From Stereum hirsutum FP-91666 SS1 (Eukaryota; Basidiomycota; Agaricomycetes; Russulales; Stereaceae), in NCBI RefSeq assembly GCF_000264905.1, contig NW_006763132.1, forward strand, positions 854,641-898,978: a stretch of 44,338 bases of DNA, written 5' to 3'. Position 1 is the stretch's first letter; each line of letters begins with the position of its first letter. The notes beneath the pieces are model-generated. The model had not been told where the DNA came from and did no database searches. It saw only the letters and a list, made by a program, of their open reading frames with translations. Made by a program: the position numbers and the translations under genes. Of the stretch, positions 1-12,082 are shown in pieces.

Positions 1-443
1 GTAGTGGAAAGCTCAGCATCGGTCAAGGTACTTAGTAGGAGGCAGGCAATACATTGATGAGCTAGCGCTTCTGATAAATACGATGGTCTTTGACTACTGT
101 GTCCGCGGAGGCATCATCTACAGTATCCGAGTCCTTACTTGTGATGCTTGTGGTACAGAGGCAAACGGCCAGCTACCCGTTGGCGATTGTGCACGCGAAC
201 TAGTCAAACGCGTGATTACATGTAGGTATGTCCGACAAGGCATGGTAAGTGTTATACCAGTGGTAGAAGGACATATTGATGCCTCATGATCTCAGAAGTT
301 TCACAAGTGTGCCAAGCTATACAAGTTCGTAAACGCAAGTTTGACAGCCAAGTGAGCTTGCAAACTTGCAAGTTAACTGGGACAAATTAACTTGTACACC
401 GACAAGTTTGCGCAAGTTAACTTTTGGGCGTCGCAAGTTCGTA
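1..443. other. Left-edge intergenic stretch
   Basis: I see no convincing gene here. An open frame at 83-289 (+) has no recognisable domain. The right part (322-452) is a cluster of CAAGTT/AACTTG hexamers, listed separately. The stretch is the 3' flank of the MFS gene, which reads leftward and stops at 444-446. Confidence 0.6.
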
Positions 444-452
444 TTACAAGTT
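322..452. repeat. CAAGTT/AACTTG hexamer array
   Basis: CAAGTT occurs at 322, 336, 369, 403, 413, 434 and 447. Its reverse complement AACTTG occurs at 363 and 389. That makes nine copies in 131 bp on an irregular 10-33 bp spacing. The copies at 363-374 abut to form a perfect 12-bp palindrome. The rightmost copy, read on the minus strand, encodes the last two residues (Asn-Leu) of the MFS transporter, directly before its stop codon. What the array is remains unknown: it could be a decayed mobile-element end, a binding-site cluster or simple drift. Confidence 0.75.
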
Positions 453-3178
453 AAAATGTGAACCCTCGAACGGTAGCACGGCGAGAAGCACAGCTATACA
501 CCCTAGCAAAGTGCACGTCCATGCCACTCCAAGCCTGTTGAACATAGGGATGGCGACCAGGGGAAGGCCCGCCCCGAACATGCTGCGCATGAGGGTGTTC
601 GCAGCTGTATGGTTTTACCACAGCAAAGGTGATGTCAACGAACGGGTTATCATGCTGAGACTAGGGGTAAGAAGGGCATACCTATGGCGCTGGCTGTATA
701 TCTAGAAGTAGGACCCATAATAGTCAGAATTGGTAGGTCATGAATTGTAAGTTACAGTGAACGCTTACTTCGTATATGCATCCAAAAGATAATTGATCCC
801 AGCCTTTCAGGAAGGAATATTGTGACGACGAGTACAATACGCATATATGATATGAAAACCTACCTGAAATATGAGCAGGAACGAGGCTCCGATGAGTGTG
901 AGGCCGATCATGCCAGGGAACCAATGGATGTTCGGGTTCGCAGTCCAGCCAAGTATGAAGAAACCGACGGGGAATGTGATCCCACCTAACACTACGCATA
1001 ATAGTTAGGGTCGGATTCGAACTTAGAGATGGACCGTAGTGCTCACTCATCGGGGGAAGGCGCATCTCAGGTCTGGCACGACCCTCGTGCTTCTCCATGT
1101 GCGGGATGAAAACACGAAGTGTAAACCACATATTAAATCCTGTAAACATCACTTAGCATACCCGCTCCTGTCATGCCTCAACAACCAGAGGCGGAACTCA
1201 CCGGCGGCAGATACACATCCGACCTAAGAACATTGATTCACCCAAATAAAATAATATGAACACAGCGTGAGGATATATGCATACCAAGACCGCCAGAAAC
1301 GGCAAACTTCCTACGACTGGATTCCATCCCCGTCCCTCTTCGTAGATAATCGGAATGGCACTAAAGAACAGATATAGAATACCGTCTAACGTAGATAGCA
1401 GTAGTCAAGGAGTCAGAAAAAGTATTTTTCGACATCATTGCGGTGATTGACAGAAGAGAATCCGGCTTACAAGTGAAGCTGTTGTAGAGGGTCAGAACAC
1501 TGTAATCGTTGATGATAGGTTAGTAACTAGTAGTACTTTGACTCGTGTCATGATGCCAGAACTTGAACTCACAAGACCATAGGCTCCAATGCAAGCATTC
1601 TTAGCGGTCTCGTCAGATTCTTCTCTACAAAGCTGCCGAGGGTAAACTCTTGCATTTCTTGGCGGCTGTGCAACTCCCATCTACCCGTTCGAAGGCGAAG
1701 CTCTTTTGCTTTAGCAGAGAGCAGTGCCGGACCGTAGGTCTCTGGGAGGAAAACCGCGTTTATAGAGATCTTGATTGAGCTCAATTAGTGTAGCTATCGA
1801 GTCGAAACTTAGGCATATGAGCACTCACGATGGTTCCAGTGAGAATGACTACGAGGTATTCGCACCACCGCCATCCTAGAGAAGGATGATTTGAGACAGC
1901 GCTGCCTATAATCTTCATGGAACTATATCAGGCCTCGATGACCAGGCGAGGAGATGAGACATAACGCACGGGGCCGACTAAAGGTCCTCCGACGACAGTC
2001 AAGGCATAAAGGACTAGTGGTCATAGCATGAGAGAAGTCATTGCAAGCAATCTAACCACATACCGACTGCGCCGGCACGCTGCCTTTGATTGAACATATC
2101 CTGTGGGTCATATAATGAACATTAGTGAACCACAAAGTGGTTTGAACGAGGAGCTGACCGCAAGCCCTCCACCGACGTTGACAACGGGTGCACTAGCCAT
2201 TAATCCACCGAAAAAACCTGCACAAATTGTGAGCTTACCTTGACGACGGATGATTAGATTTGGTACCTACGAGTAATGTATATAGTTTGCACGTCCTTTG
2301 CTGTTGCCGTAGCGGCGGAGAAGCAAGTGAAGATGAACATTGGGATAAGGACAGCGAGACGCCGTCCATAGAGCTCGGACAGTGGGGCGAACACGATTGG
2401 TCCGGGCACGTAGCCTGCGGAAGACAATGTTAGTACCTATAAGGGGTTTCGTAAAGTGATACTTACCGAGGATAAAAAGACTAGTTCCCAGGACAGCAAC
2501 CTCGGATGAGATACCTGAAACGATGAGCGAGAGACATAAGCAAAGCACGCGGGTAACAGACGATATTCACAAAGCTCTAGACGGTGCTTACCGTACTCTC
2601 GAATGATCCCGCTCGAGCCAGATCCAAAGATGCTACTCGAAAAGGAGGAACCTGTGGTAGTTGCAGATCAGAATGGACACATATTTGACGCTGTATCATG
2701 TCCGAGAAACAATACACAACACCCACACATTGTGATTGATCCATAGAGTATAGTGACCAATATTTTGTAGCTAGACGACCAGTTCTGCGGATTTTGAGGA
2801 TCGTCTGGTGAGTCCCATCTATATAGTTATATTTAAAATCAGACTACGGCGAGGATAGGGTCAAACGTACGTGACGATATTGTCCTGCCATGTCCGCTCC
2901 TCGCGGCCGGGAAGGTACCCACCAAGCTCCAACTTGTCTCCCTCTCGTCTCCGATCTTTCTCAGAGCCAATCTGTTTGTATGCCGCTCGTATTTCATCTG
3001 CCTGAGAGTGGCCATCAGTATTGTCCTCGTCTTGAACAATTGTTGTGTCATGGCTCGTGGCAACTCTGCGAGTCACGGTGGTGAGATCCCCAGGAACACT
3101 GTGAACACGACGAAGAGAAGGTTCCGGCATCGGGAGCAAAGAAGACCAGTAATTTTCTTTGCATTTCTGGTGGCTCAA
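444..3178 (-). CDS. MFS transporter, DHA1 drug/polyamine-resistance type
   Basis: Predicted plasma-membrane proton antiporter of the 12-helix DHA1 class (fungal polyamine/multidrug exporters such as Tpo1 and Flr1 belong here). About 17 introns split it. Splicing by eye gives a continuous protein of roughly 500 residues. After a hydrophilic N-terminus comes DDPQNPQNW (near 2800), the usual entry to helix 1. YVPGPIVFAPLSELYGRR (near 2370) is the loop 2-3 signature. RFFGG (near 2205), VLPETYGPALL-type sequence read as VFLPETYGPALL (near 1750, central loop), GWNPVVGSLPFLAVL (near 1310), GITFPVGFFILGW (near 960) and AGINYLLDAYTKYTASAI (near 790-690) follow in family order. Two exons are tiny: 20 nt (682-701) and 22 nt (1202-1223). 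The C-terminal tail after AVLPF is short and its last codons fall in a hexamer array. Substrate cannot be told from sequence. The start at 3178 is the first ATG of the exon; an ATG near 3130 is an alternative. Confidence 0.9.
682..701 (-). other. 20-nt exon of the MFS gene
   Basis: A 20-nt exon lies between an acceptor (TTCTAG) and a donor (GTATGC). It supplies part of KYTASAIAAN, the conserved stretch leading into the last helices of DHA1 transporters. Skipping it would shift the frame. Confidence 0.75.
1202..1223 (-). other. 22-nt exon of the MFS gene
   Basis: A 22-nt exon encodes VGCVSAA. It has a clean TAG acceptor on one side and a GTGAGT donor on the other. It joins PFLAVL to GFNMWF in frame. 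Confidence 0.75.
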
Positions 3179-3879
3179 CTAGCTTTGCTTTTAAAGCTAG
3201 AGGGGTAGCAATCGACTCGAGAAGGGAAGGATGCGACGGCGGAGCCCTGCGGAAGCACCCGTCGGGGCAACGGTCATGACTGTTGAAACGTTGGGTTCAA
3301 TGGGAAGATGTCAGTAAGTAGTGTCACTTGGAAAGGTCTGCATGAATGGAGCTCCGGAAATGGACCCACATCGTTCTAACCAGCGGCCATATGGCAACGT
3401 TCAAAAGACCCTAAACGTCAACTCGTTGACTTACTTCAACTCTATTCACCTGCGATTTGGTGCACGCCACTCCCAAACGGAACTTGCTTATATATCTCTC
3501 AAACCTTTCCTGTGTCACAGAAGATCCGTGGGGAGACGGTCCGGTAGAGAAGAGAACGAAAGGAGGTTCCCAAGAGGTTCCACAAGAAAGGGTGGAGATG
3601 TTCTGATGCCGTGGGAACTGTGGCACTCCACAAGTTGTGGCACGTCTCGTTGACCCCAAGCGTTGGTGACGATGAGAGCTAGATATCAAAACTGTAACAT
3701 CTATTGCGACTGTTGTTGTTACAGTACTCTAGTGATACCACTGCAAGGATGTACGCACGGAATATGGCGAAGAAGAATATACACCATGGAGATTCTATGG
3801 CAGAGTCTATAGGTGTTTTACGTCGAGAAGTTGGGCTCTAAGTGTCCATCTTCCAGGGAAGCTAAAAGTACCTTCTTCT
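3179..3879. other. Intergenic: MFS promoter and ABC 3' flank
   Basis: About 700 bp lies between the 5' end of the MFS gene and the stop of the ABC gene, which run in the same direction. Short open frames on both strands (for example 3321-3653 +) show no domain and no splicing logic. No clear TATA box was picked out. Confidence 0.6.
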
Positions 3880-6800
3880 TCAATCTTCGTGGAAGTCTAT
3901 TTCTCGCCTTTTCTCTATTTCTCCGAGAGTGATATGGCTCCTTTCGCACATACCCCTGAAAATGCCTCCCTCCTTCCTGAACAGATTGACAGGAGTGTCG
4001 TATTCCTGTCGAAGGTACGTTGAGTATTGAATATTGAGATCGTAGAGTGATATTCGCGAAGTCACTCACCGCCACTGTACCATCGTTGAGTACCAAGATA
4101 CGGTCGTAGGATACAATAGTCCTCAGTCGATCTGAAACGCATTCACACTGCAGTCAGCGTACTGAATCGTAATCACGGAGCCGTCGCACTCACGAGCGAT
4201 GCAGAGTAGAGTGCGATCATGAAATTGTGTGTGTATTGTTCTACAGGAACATGGGAGAACAGGCATCAGTCGCTGTGGCGCACGTATTCATGCTTCGACT
4301 CACCTTTGAATCTTCGAGTCGGTCTCCAGATCGACAGAGGCCCTATGAGATAAGCGGTGAGTCTCATCTGAGCAGGAACGACAAGGAAGGTAGGAGGGTG
4401 GGGATGGCCAATGCGATTGACTCACGTGGCCTCATCTAATATGACCACCTTGCTATCTTTTACGAGAGCACGGGCAAGGCTCAATAACGAGCGTTCTCCG
4501 ACAGAAAGGTTTGCGCCGTCACTCTCGATGATTGTATCCAGTGTAAACTTTTCGGATCGATCTTCCGTTTCGTCCATGGTCTGCATGTCGAGCGAACTTC
4601 TCGTGCTGGAACCAACGAGATAGGAACGCCGGAGAGCATCCCACAGATGTGCATCATCAAACATAGAGAAGGGATCCAGATTGGAGCGCACAGTCCCTAC
4701 ATGGCAGAACGAGATGGAATATAGTAAAAACTTCGGTCGTGCACAGAGGGTAGCAATTCTGAACTCACCGCTGAGGATCGTTGGATCTTGTGGTATGATA
4801 CTCAGTTTCTCTCTGAGGTCCTTGAGACCCAGAGTAGAAATATCGACCCTGCAACAATTCCGGAGTCAGAGACCACAATATTATGGATCATAAAGCTTAC
4901 CCGTCAATGGATATGGAACCGGAATTGAGCTCCACAATTCGGAACAAAGCTAACATCAGACTTGACTTGCCGGCACCGGTCCTTGTTGGAGTATAGCGCC
5001 AGGTAAGGGAGCTAAACAACTTATGATCAAGATTTTATGGCATACCTTCCGACAACGCCAACCTTTTCCCCGCCCCGCACGTTGATCGATATACCCTTCA
5101 GCACGCTCGGAAGGCCTGGCCGATAGCTCATGACAACATCCTTGAACTCAACAGCACCTCGCAAAGGCCACTCTTGTGGAGGTTTGACGTCCTTCTTCTC
5201 ATATGGCGCTTCTTGCGGTACACCACCCAATCGACTGTAGTGGACGACTACCACCTACGTTAGCGACTACAGCTGTACCGTAGTAACCAAGGACTCACCC
5301 CTCTCCACAGAGGTCATGTAATTCTACGAACAGAACTATTAGTGAGTGTGTCTTTAACACTTGGAAGCGGCTGGCACCCTACCTCAACCTCTGCAGTCTG
5401 TCTGGTGAACATACCGCAAAGTTGAGTCAAGTTCGTTGTGTACGTGAGAACAAGACCTATAAAAAGTCAGTACGCAGGTGCTTCCGACCGTTGAAGCAGA
5501 ATCTCACCAATCTAGAAGGATAGGCGTCAGTTTGAGTACTCGTAGGAATACAAGTGACTACTGACTTGAGAAGGACTGATGTTTGACACGCCGACAACAG
5601 CGAATATTGCCACCTAAGGCGCGTTATCATCCGACCGATACAACACTTCATCGTGGAATTCTCACCAAGAATACCATGAGAGCTCCCAAAAAGTCGAGTC
5701 TGACGGATAGCCATCTGCAAAAGCCGCAACAGTGATCGCGCTGAGTATGGTTCCAGTATCAGCCGACCCTAACTAACCTTTGATTGGTAACGCTAGGAGA
5801 ATCACTAATTAGAATGAAGACCTTGCAGAGAAGACGAGGGAACTAACGTGAGGAAGAGAGCACGGTTCTCCAGATCAACGTAGTATTTATTGTCGCGAAG
5901 AAACCTGGGCATTTCACCGTAGCTTCGAATGGTAGCCAAACCCGATAGGGACTCGGAGAAATGCGAGTATAGCACAGAGCGAAGCATGCCGTCTAAAGTT
6001 CGGTTCATATAGCGAAAATAGCATCATATTTGCGGATGACTTACCAAGACGTTTAAGCTGGAAAGTAAGACAGGTGAATATCGTGCACCGCGCATAAGGA
6101 TGTTGACGTACCTCGCGCGCACTGGCCTTATAAAATCTAAAGATGTATGCGTAGCCCAGGAGTATAATAGCAGCAGCGAGGACTGGGTTTCATTTAGGAC
6201 TGTTATTTTGCAGTGCAAGTTAACAGAACATACTGAAGTAGTGCTCCAGGATAGTGATGATCACCAAAGCCCCGATGACGTTCGCCAGTGTGATCACAAC
6301 TGCGACGAGGTTTAGTATTAATGCCCGCATCAATGTCAATTTCACTCACAGAGCCTCATGGAAACTAGAGCTACAAGTCAGCGATACAAGTGTTGGATGC
6401 AGCGGAAGCATACATACCGGGAAGTTGATCATCGATGGCTAATAAAGTGCGTCAGTGAGCCTCAGGTTACGACTGTAGATACCACACGACGTACAGTCAA
6501 AGTCCTTGCCGAATATACCCAGAATCCTTCCCATAGGCTAGAAATAGTTCAGCGCCTTGACCTTCTCTCGGGGAATTTGAGTGCGTACGTTTGTGTCAAA
6601 GAATGACATAGGCGCGAAGAAGATGCTACATCGATCGTCAGTAATATATTTATTGAAGTTGAATATCAGCGGCGTACCGTGTCAGGGCATCATGGTGGAG
6701 GTTCTGGGATACGAAGAAGGCAAAACTGTCCATCGCAATACCACTAAGAACACCGAATGTGATCAGTGGAAGCCGACGAGGGAACGATGGTGTCGGACAC

Positions 6801-9800
6801 GCACGCCAAAAACGTGAAAATGGATTGCGAAATGCCCAAACAAGCGTAGAGGATCTGGTAGAAGGAGAAGGGCTGATTGAAGGTACTGCGCAGGAATGTG
6901 AGCAATAGTTGATGAGACGGCACTGTGGCGTTCTCACTTCGCTTGCCACCAAACCTGTCCGTTGAAAGCATTATTAGTAGGTGATTATACAAGGACGCCA
7001 AATAGCACGAACGAGAGTATAGCTATTGAAAATCTAGGAAATTCGGCGTTAATAAACCCAGAATACAAGGGTCGTCGTGAGAAGCAGACCTGGGAACATT
7101 GCTATAAGGATCAGGAGTACGATCAGCCTATCAATATGTATGAGAGCGCGAGCACTTCTCACCATCAACAAAATGAAGATAGCGATGAAGGGTCCAGTGA
7201 GCCACCCCCTCCCGGCCAATATATAGCTTTGGTTGACTGAACAGAAAAATCAGCTCACGAAACGACAAATTAACGAGGATATGAGGCACCCTTCCAAGGA
7301 ACAGACCCGGTCTCTCGCTTTTCGGCGACCATCAGACGACCCTCCAACTTGTTCTTGACGTGACTGCGGTTCTTCTCTACTTTGCTACGGACATGAGCAA
7401 CATCAAGCGATTTTGGCGCATTTGAAGGTGCAGCCTCAATGGCCTCCTCTTCATCCTCCTCCGTCTTCTGGGCACGCCCTTGACCTCCAAATTCTCTGTC
7501 AAGACGAGCAAACTCCCCGTTCCTGGCCAGAAGATCATCGTACGTTCCATGCTCAGCGACATGCCCGTCACGCAATGCATAGATGTAGTCCACTTCGGGA
7601 AGGAAATACAGGGCATGGGTGACCAGTATGACTGTCTTCCCGCGTCCGCGAAGAGCCCCAAGAAAAGCGTTGGTGAATAGCGCTCGACCAACGTGTGCAT
7701 CCACAGCGCTCAGAGCATCATCGGCCAAAACAATGTCTGCATCGAAGTAAAGTGCTCGAGCTATGCTCACCTGCGCACACGATCAGTATACGAGTGATAT
7801 TCACATGCACAAAGGAAGGGTACTCTTACACGCTGCTTTTGGCCGCCACTCAAATTGATTCCTTTTTCGCCAATCTAGAGAAAGGAAGGTCAATGAGGGC
7901 GTTCACGCAACACGCGAAGGTAACCATTCACTTCTGTCATGTCACCACCAGGGAGTACATCCAGATCTTGGAGAAGAGATGCATCTTCCACGGCTTTCCA
8001 GTATCTATCTTCGTCGAAGGGTTGGCCGAATAAGATGTTGTCCCTCTATGAACCTTAAGTTAGATAGTGTCATGAACATGATGAATGGATGTACCAGTGT
8101 GGCGTTTTGGATCCATGCCGTTTGAGGACAATAACCAACGCGCCCACTAAAGAGTACGCTGCCCGAGACCTTTCGCATCTCTCCGATCATGCCTTGCAAT
8201 AGACTCGACTAATGCGGTCATCAGTTGTGGGGACATATTTTCTCAAACAGGTGCGAGGCCTACCTTGCCGCATCCTACGGGACCAACCACCGCAACCAAC
8301 GTACCCTTCTCAACAGTCATCGACACATTTTGAATCTGAAATGGTCTCCGCGCTTTGGGCTGAGAAGGTATAGCGTCGGCTTCGGAGACCTCTACTGACT
8401 CCTTCTCCTTCTCCATGTCATTCTCTGGCTCTGGCTCGTCAGAATCACCTCTGCCTTCTTCCCATTCGAAAGTGACGTTGTCTAACTGTACGGCGAACTT
8501 CAAGTTCTCCGAGGTTTCGACTGCAGCTTCCGAGTCAGACATCGTTTCTGCTCCGAACACTTCAGCCAGTCGAATCACAGCGTTGTGTGCATCTGTGATG
8601 GCCGAGAGAGCACGCGGTAGGAACCTAAAAATGAAACCGTTTTAGCTTCCATCTACGAAGACATGGACAATAGGCTCGCATCATCGGTTGGCGAAGGAGC
8701 TAGAAGATAATGACCTCAGTATCACATCAGGCGGAGAAGATTTTTGACTGCACCTGAAACAGGCTGAACGAAGAAAAGATTATGGCGGCATCGAAGGTCT
8801 TGTTCGTCAGCGTATAGGTGACGAAAGACAAGGTCGCTGCGAGAACTGGGATCGAGTTCGCCATCGCAACGCTAACAAGACAACGATTAGACCCTAGTAC
8901 GAGGACTCAGCGCTTAAGAGACACACTTGGCGGAACGGGCGAATTGAATTTTCCGGACACCCTCTAGCTCGGATTTGCGGATGCAAAAGATACCTAGACA
9001 ATGTGCAGTGTATCACTAATCCGAAGAGGGAGAGTGATCAAAGGTAACTCACGTTGTAGGAAGGGAACTTCGTAAGTGAAGTACTTCACTATCCGCATAG
9101 CCCCTGGAGAGCGAGCAACATATTAGCCTATAAATGCTCTGGGATAAGGTTTATTCCATACCTAAGACCTCAAGGAGTAGTTTAGCTCTCTTGTCAGTGT
9201 ATGTCATTGACTCCTTCCGAACGGCGAACTGCTTGGCCATGATGCGCTCTTGTATCGGTACGATCAAGGCGAACAGAGAGAAGCCGGCTAACGCAGATGG
9301 GCCCAGCTACATTGAATGATTCAATAAGGGAAATAATGATGGAGCGCAAATAAATTACCTGGACCTGGAAGACTTGGCGTCAGTTGTCAAAAATCGGGGA
9401 AGCGAGAAGGTTATACATACAATGAGGATGATCATGCAGACCATAACTTGAATAGGAGCAGTCCAAGCTAAAGCAGTGGTAATCGCATCAGTTCTAGCCT
9501 GACATCGATCATTTTAGTATCTTAGACACGAACACGCGTGGAACCATTGAGCAGCTGCGTCTATTCTGGAGATCTACTGAACACGTCAGGACATACTACG
9601 GGCGGCTGCTCATAAAGGGGACCTACATCTGACGATACATAATTCATTAGTAACGCATTGGGATAAGAGGTTCTCGCTTTGGGAGTAAGCATGACGCCCT
9701 TCTTGTAGGTTGAGCAGATCAAGGCACCACGTGCTAATACTCCCGTCTGCATCGACCGCCAGAAGAATTGGTGTTGACCGATACTTGCGCAAGCTGCTAC

Positions 9801-10907
9801 AAAGTCAGCACCACCGTGGTGATAGGACCTACGAAGATCAACTTGCCCGTGAGAAGAAAGAGGCCGACCGCCATACCCACACCGCGTCCAATATTAGGAG
9901 GGGCACTCCCGTCTTCTTTGTCTGCTGCGACTTCTTTGCTGAAGTTGATGATTGCCTGAGAGAGAAACGGTAAAACAGTAAGCTGATTTATCTACACGCA
10001 GGCTAGCTCCTCAAACATACACGAATCAACAGGGGACACATAAGCTGCATAGTGTCACCCAAGACCTGCATCATTCGCCTTCAATACCCGAGCTCCAGCG
10101 AGTCAGAACAACAACAGACGGACCTTGAAGACACCACCTATCCAGAAACTTCGCCCAAAAGTGTCGTTCATCGCCCACGCGAGGCTGGGGCGTTTTAGCC
10201 CCGTAACCTCGCGCCACTCCCTCTCGAGATTCTGTCGAGTGTCCCGGTAGGTTGTAGGATGGACGGCTGCGCGGATAGACCATGCCGTGCGCTGGATGAG
10301 ACTGGGCCTGATGTCCCCGGCAGCAAGTTGTTCATTCCATTTCTTTGCCTCACCGACACGACGAGTCCAAGCTGCATCGAGTGTCGCGGAAAGTCTGTCG
10401 ACTGATCTGGACTCGTCGAGCTTGTACAGATCAGTAGCTTGGAGTGTGCGTTGGTATCCGAGGACCTGTTTGGAATTAAGAGGGTAGGTTGGAATAAACG
10501 AACGAAGGGAAGCAATAGTACCATGATGTCGGTAATCCAAGTGTAGGTCAGAATCGAGAACAAAGACGCTGTCGCGAGCGGGGTTATCTACAACAGTGTT
10601 CGGTCATTCAGCCAAACTAGTTCACTTTCATGAATCAAGCCAAACTTGAACTCCACCTGAGCATCTTCGAAAGAAGCCGGAGCCTTGGGAGGAGGATCCT
10701 TCGGGCGCCTTCAGGATTTATGCGTTGAGTAAACAGACATCGCGTCAATTCCAAGCAAACAACTCACCAAACCTGCCACCATTTCTCTCGGTAAGTCGCC
10801 CTTTCCACGCCCTGGTCCAGCTGAAGGTCTGGCGTCCGCTCAGGGACAGACTTCTGCTTCGAGTCGTCTGCTGCAACAGCCTTCTCATCTGCGGTATCGA
10901 CGCCCAT
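3880..10907 (-). CDS. ABCC-family ABC transporter (Yor1/MRP-like, full size)
   Basis: Predicted ATP-driven exporter of organic anions or drugs, acting at the plasma or vacuolar membrane. Layout is TMD1-NBD1-TMD2-NBD2 without an extra N-terminal TMD0, about 1,400 residues, heavily split by introns. The N-terminus [11 protein letters not shown] leads to [20 protein letters not shown] and then [17 protein letters not shown] (near 10470), the ABCC/Yor1 entry signature. NBD1 (about 8560-7400) has Walker A GPVGCGK, Q-loop [10 protein letters not shown], signature LSGGQKQR and Walker [20 protein letters not shown]2 (about 5250-4000) follows [10 protein letters not shown] and has Walker A TGAGKSS, Q-loop IIPQDP, signature [15 protein letters not shown], Walker [13 protein letters not shown] and H-loop [15 protein letters not shown]. 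The C-terminus reads [14 protein letters not shown]...EIDFHED. NBD1 has Asp where NBD2 has the catalytic Glu, which is usual for ABCC. No break was seen. Orthology to Yor1 rather than another short MRP is inferred. Confidence 0.93.
5299..5323 (-). other. 25-nt exon of the ABC gene
   Basis: An exon of 25 nt encodes NYMTSVER plus the first base of the next codon, with a GTAG acceptor and a GTGAGT donor. The peptide is the conserved linker preceding NBD2 in ABCC proteins, which supports the exon despite its size. Confidence 0.75.
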
Positions 10908-12082
10908 TGCCTTCGTCGTTCACTTCACCAGAGTCTGAAGCTTCAGCCTGAGAATGTGGGGTGCGTCAGAGGCGACGTTCGCGCGTGCGCCAGCCTGCAG
11001 CCTCTCAAGATATAGCCATTATGATAAAGCCTCGTTCCCTGGGACCCAATCTGAGAACCTCGGCAGCAAATGCCGAAACACGGTTCACATATGGCATTCA
11101 TCTGCATCCAGGGGAGGACTTCACAATTTTCGAGCCAAAAATAGTTCTGGAGCCAGTACCGTTGCGGGCGTCCGACTGATTCTTTATGACAAACTGTAAG
11201 ACACATCGTCCCATATGACGCAGGGCTCAACGAGTTAAGTTGGAGCCTGGCAAGCAATCGACTTGGACGAGGAGCACAGATAGTCCAACTCGAGCTCGTC
11301 CAGCTGTGGGGATCAGTCCTTGCAATTTACGAGCAGAGGGAAACGCGCACGAAAACAGATCCAGGACTGGGCGCTCGAGGTACACAATAAAATGCATCTT
11401 TCACCACGACGAGTCGACGTGCAAAGGTTCGAACACGAGCGTTGCGTCGGAAAGAAGTCGCGCAATTGGCCATGGGTAAGTTTCGCATTCGAAATCAGAT
11501 AACAAAAGGCGCTCAGATAAGATTGAGCCGGGACAGTCCCGAACCGCATGCGCAGGCGGTCCGCGCCACCCGCTGAACGTTGGAAGGTTCTTACTTACGC
11601 CACAGCACAGCCTCAATCTATGTAAAGAGCGCTCGAACTCTCAAGTTGAAAGAATAGCAAGATGCCCGGTATGTAGATGGTGACCATGTCAATGAGATCA
11701 GCAAAATTATCTAACTAGCCAGTGGTACATAGATCCTCTAGGTATGCAAGTATGCGATTAAGAATACTGGGTAAAGTACAACTCGCAAGATCTAGGCCAT
11801 GCGCTGATGCAAGTCGGAGTGGGTGGGTATGCAAAAGAAAATGAAAAGAAAAGGATATAATAGATAAGCCATTGAATGCTTCTCGTAGATGATGATCGGT
11901 GGACGGTAGATGATGGATGCTCGAGTGTATGCAAGGAACTTGGAAAGGAGGCAGAACAAGCAATGTTCATAACGATAGGTTGCAGTGTCAGTCGGAGCCG
12001 ACCAATAAGATAGCGAGACAAGGTAGAAAAGAAAATGAACGAGTGACGATGATGGCTCAAGTTAAATGTGCCCCAGGATGAA
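10908..12082. other. Intergenic: ABC promoter and 5-phosphatase 3' flank
   Basis: About 1.2 kb with no convincing coding sequence on either strand. Several short open frames overlap each other in different frames and carry no recognisable motif. Confidence 0.6.
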
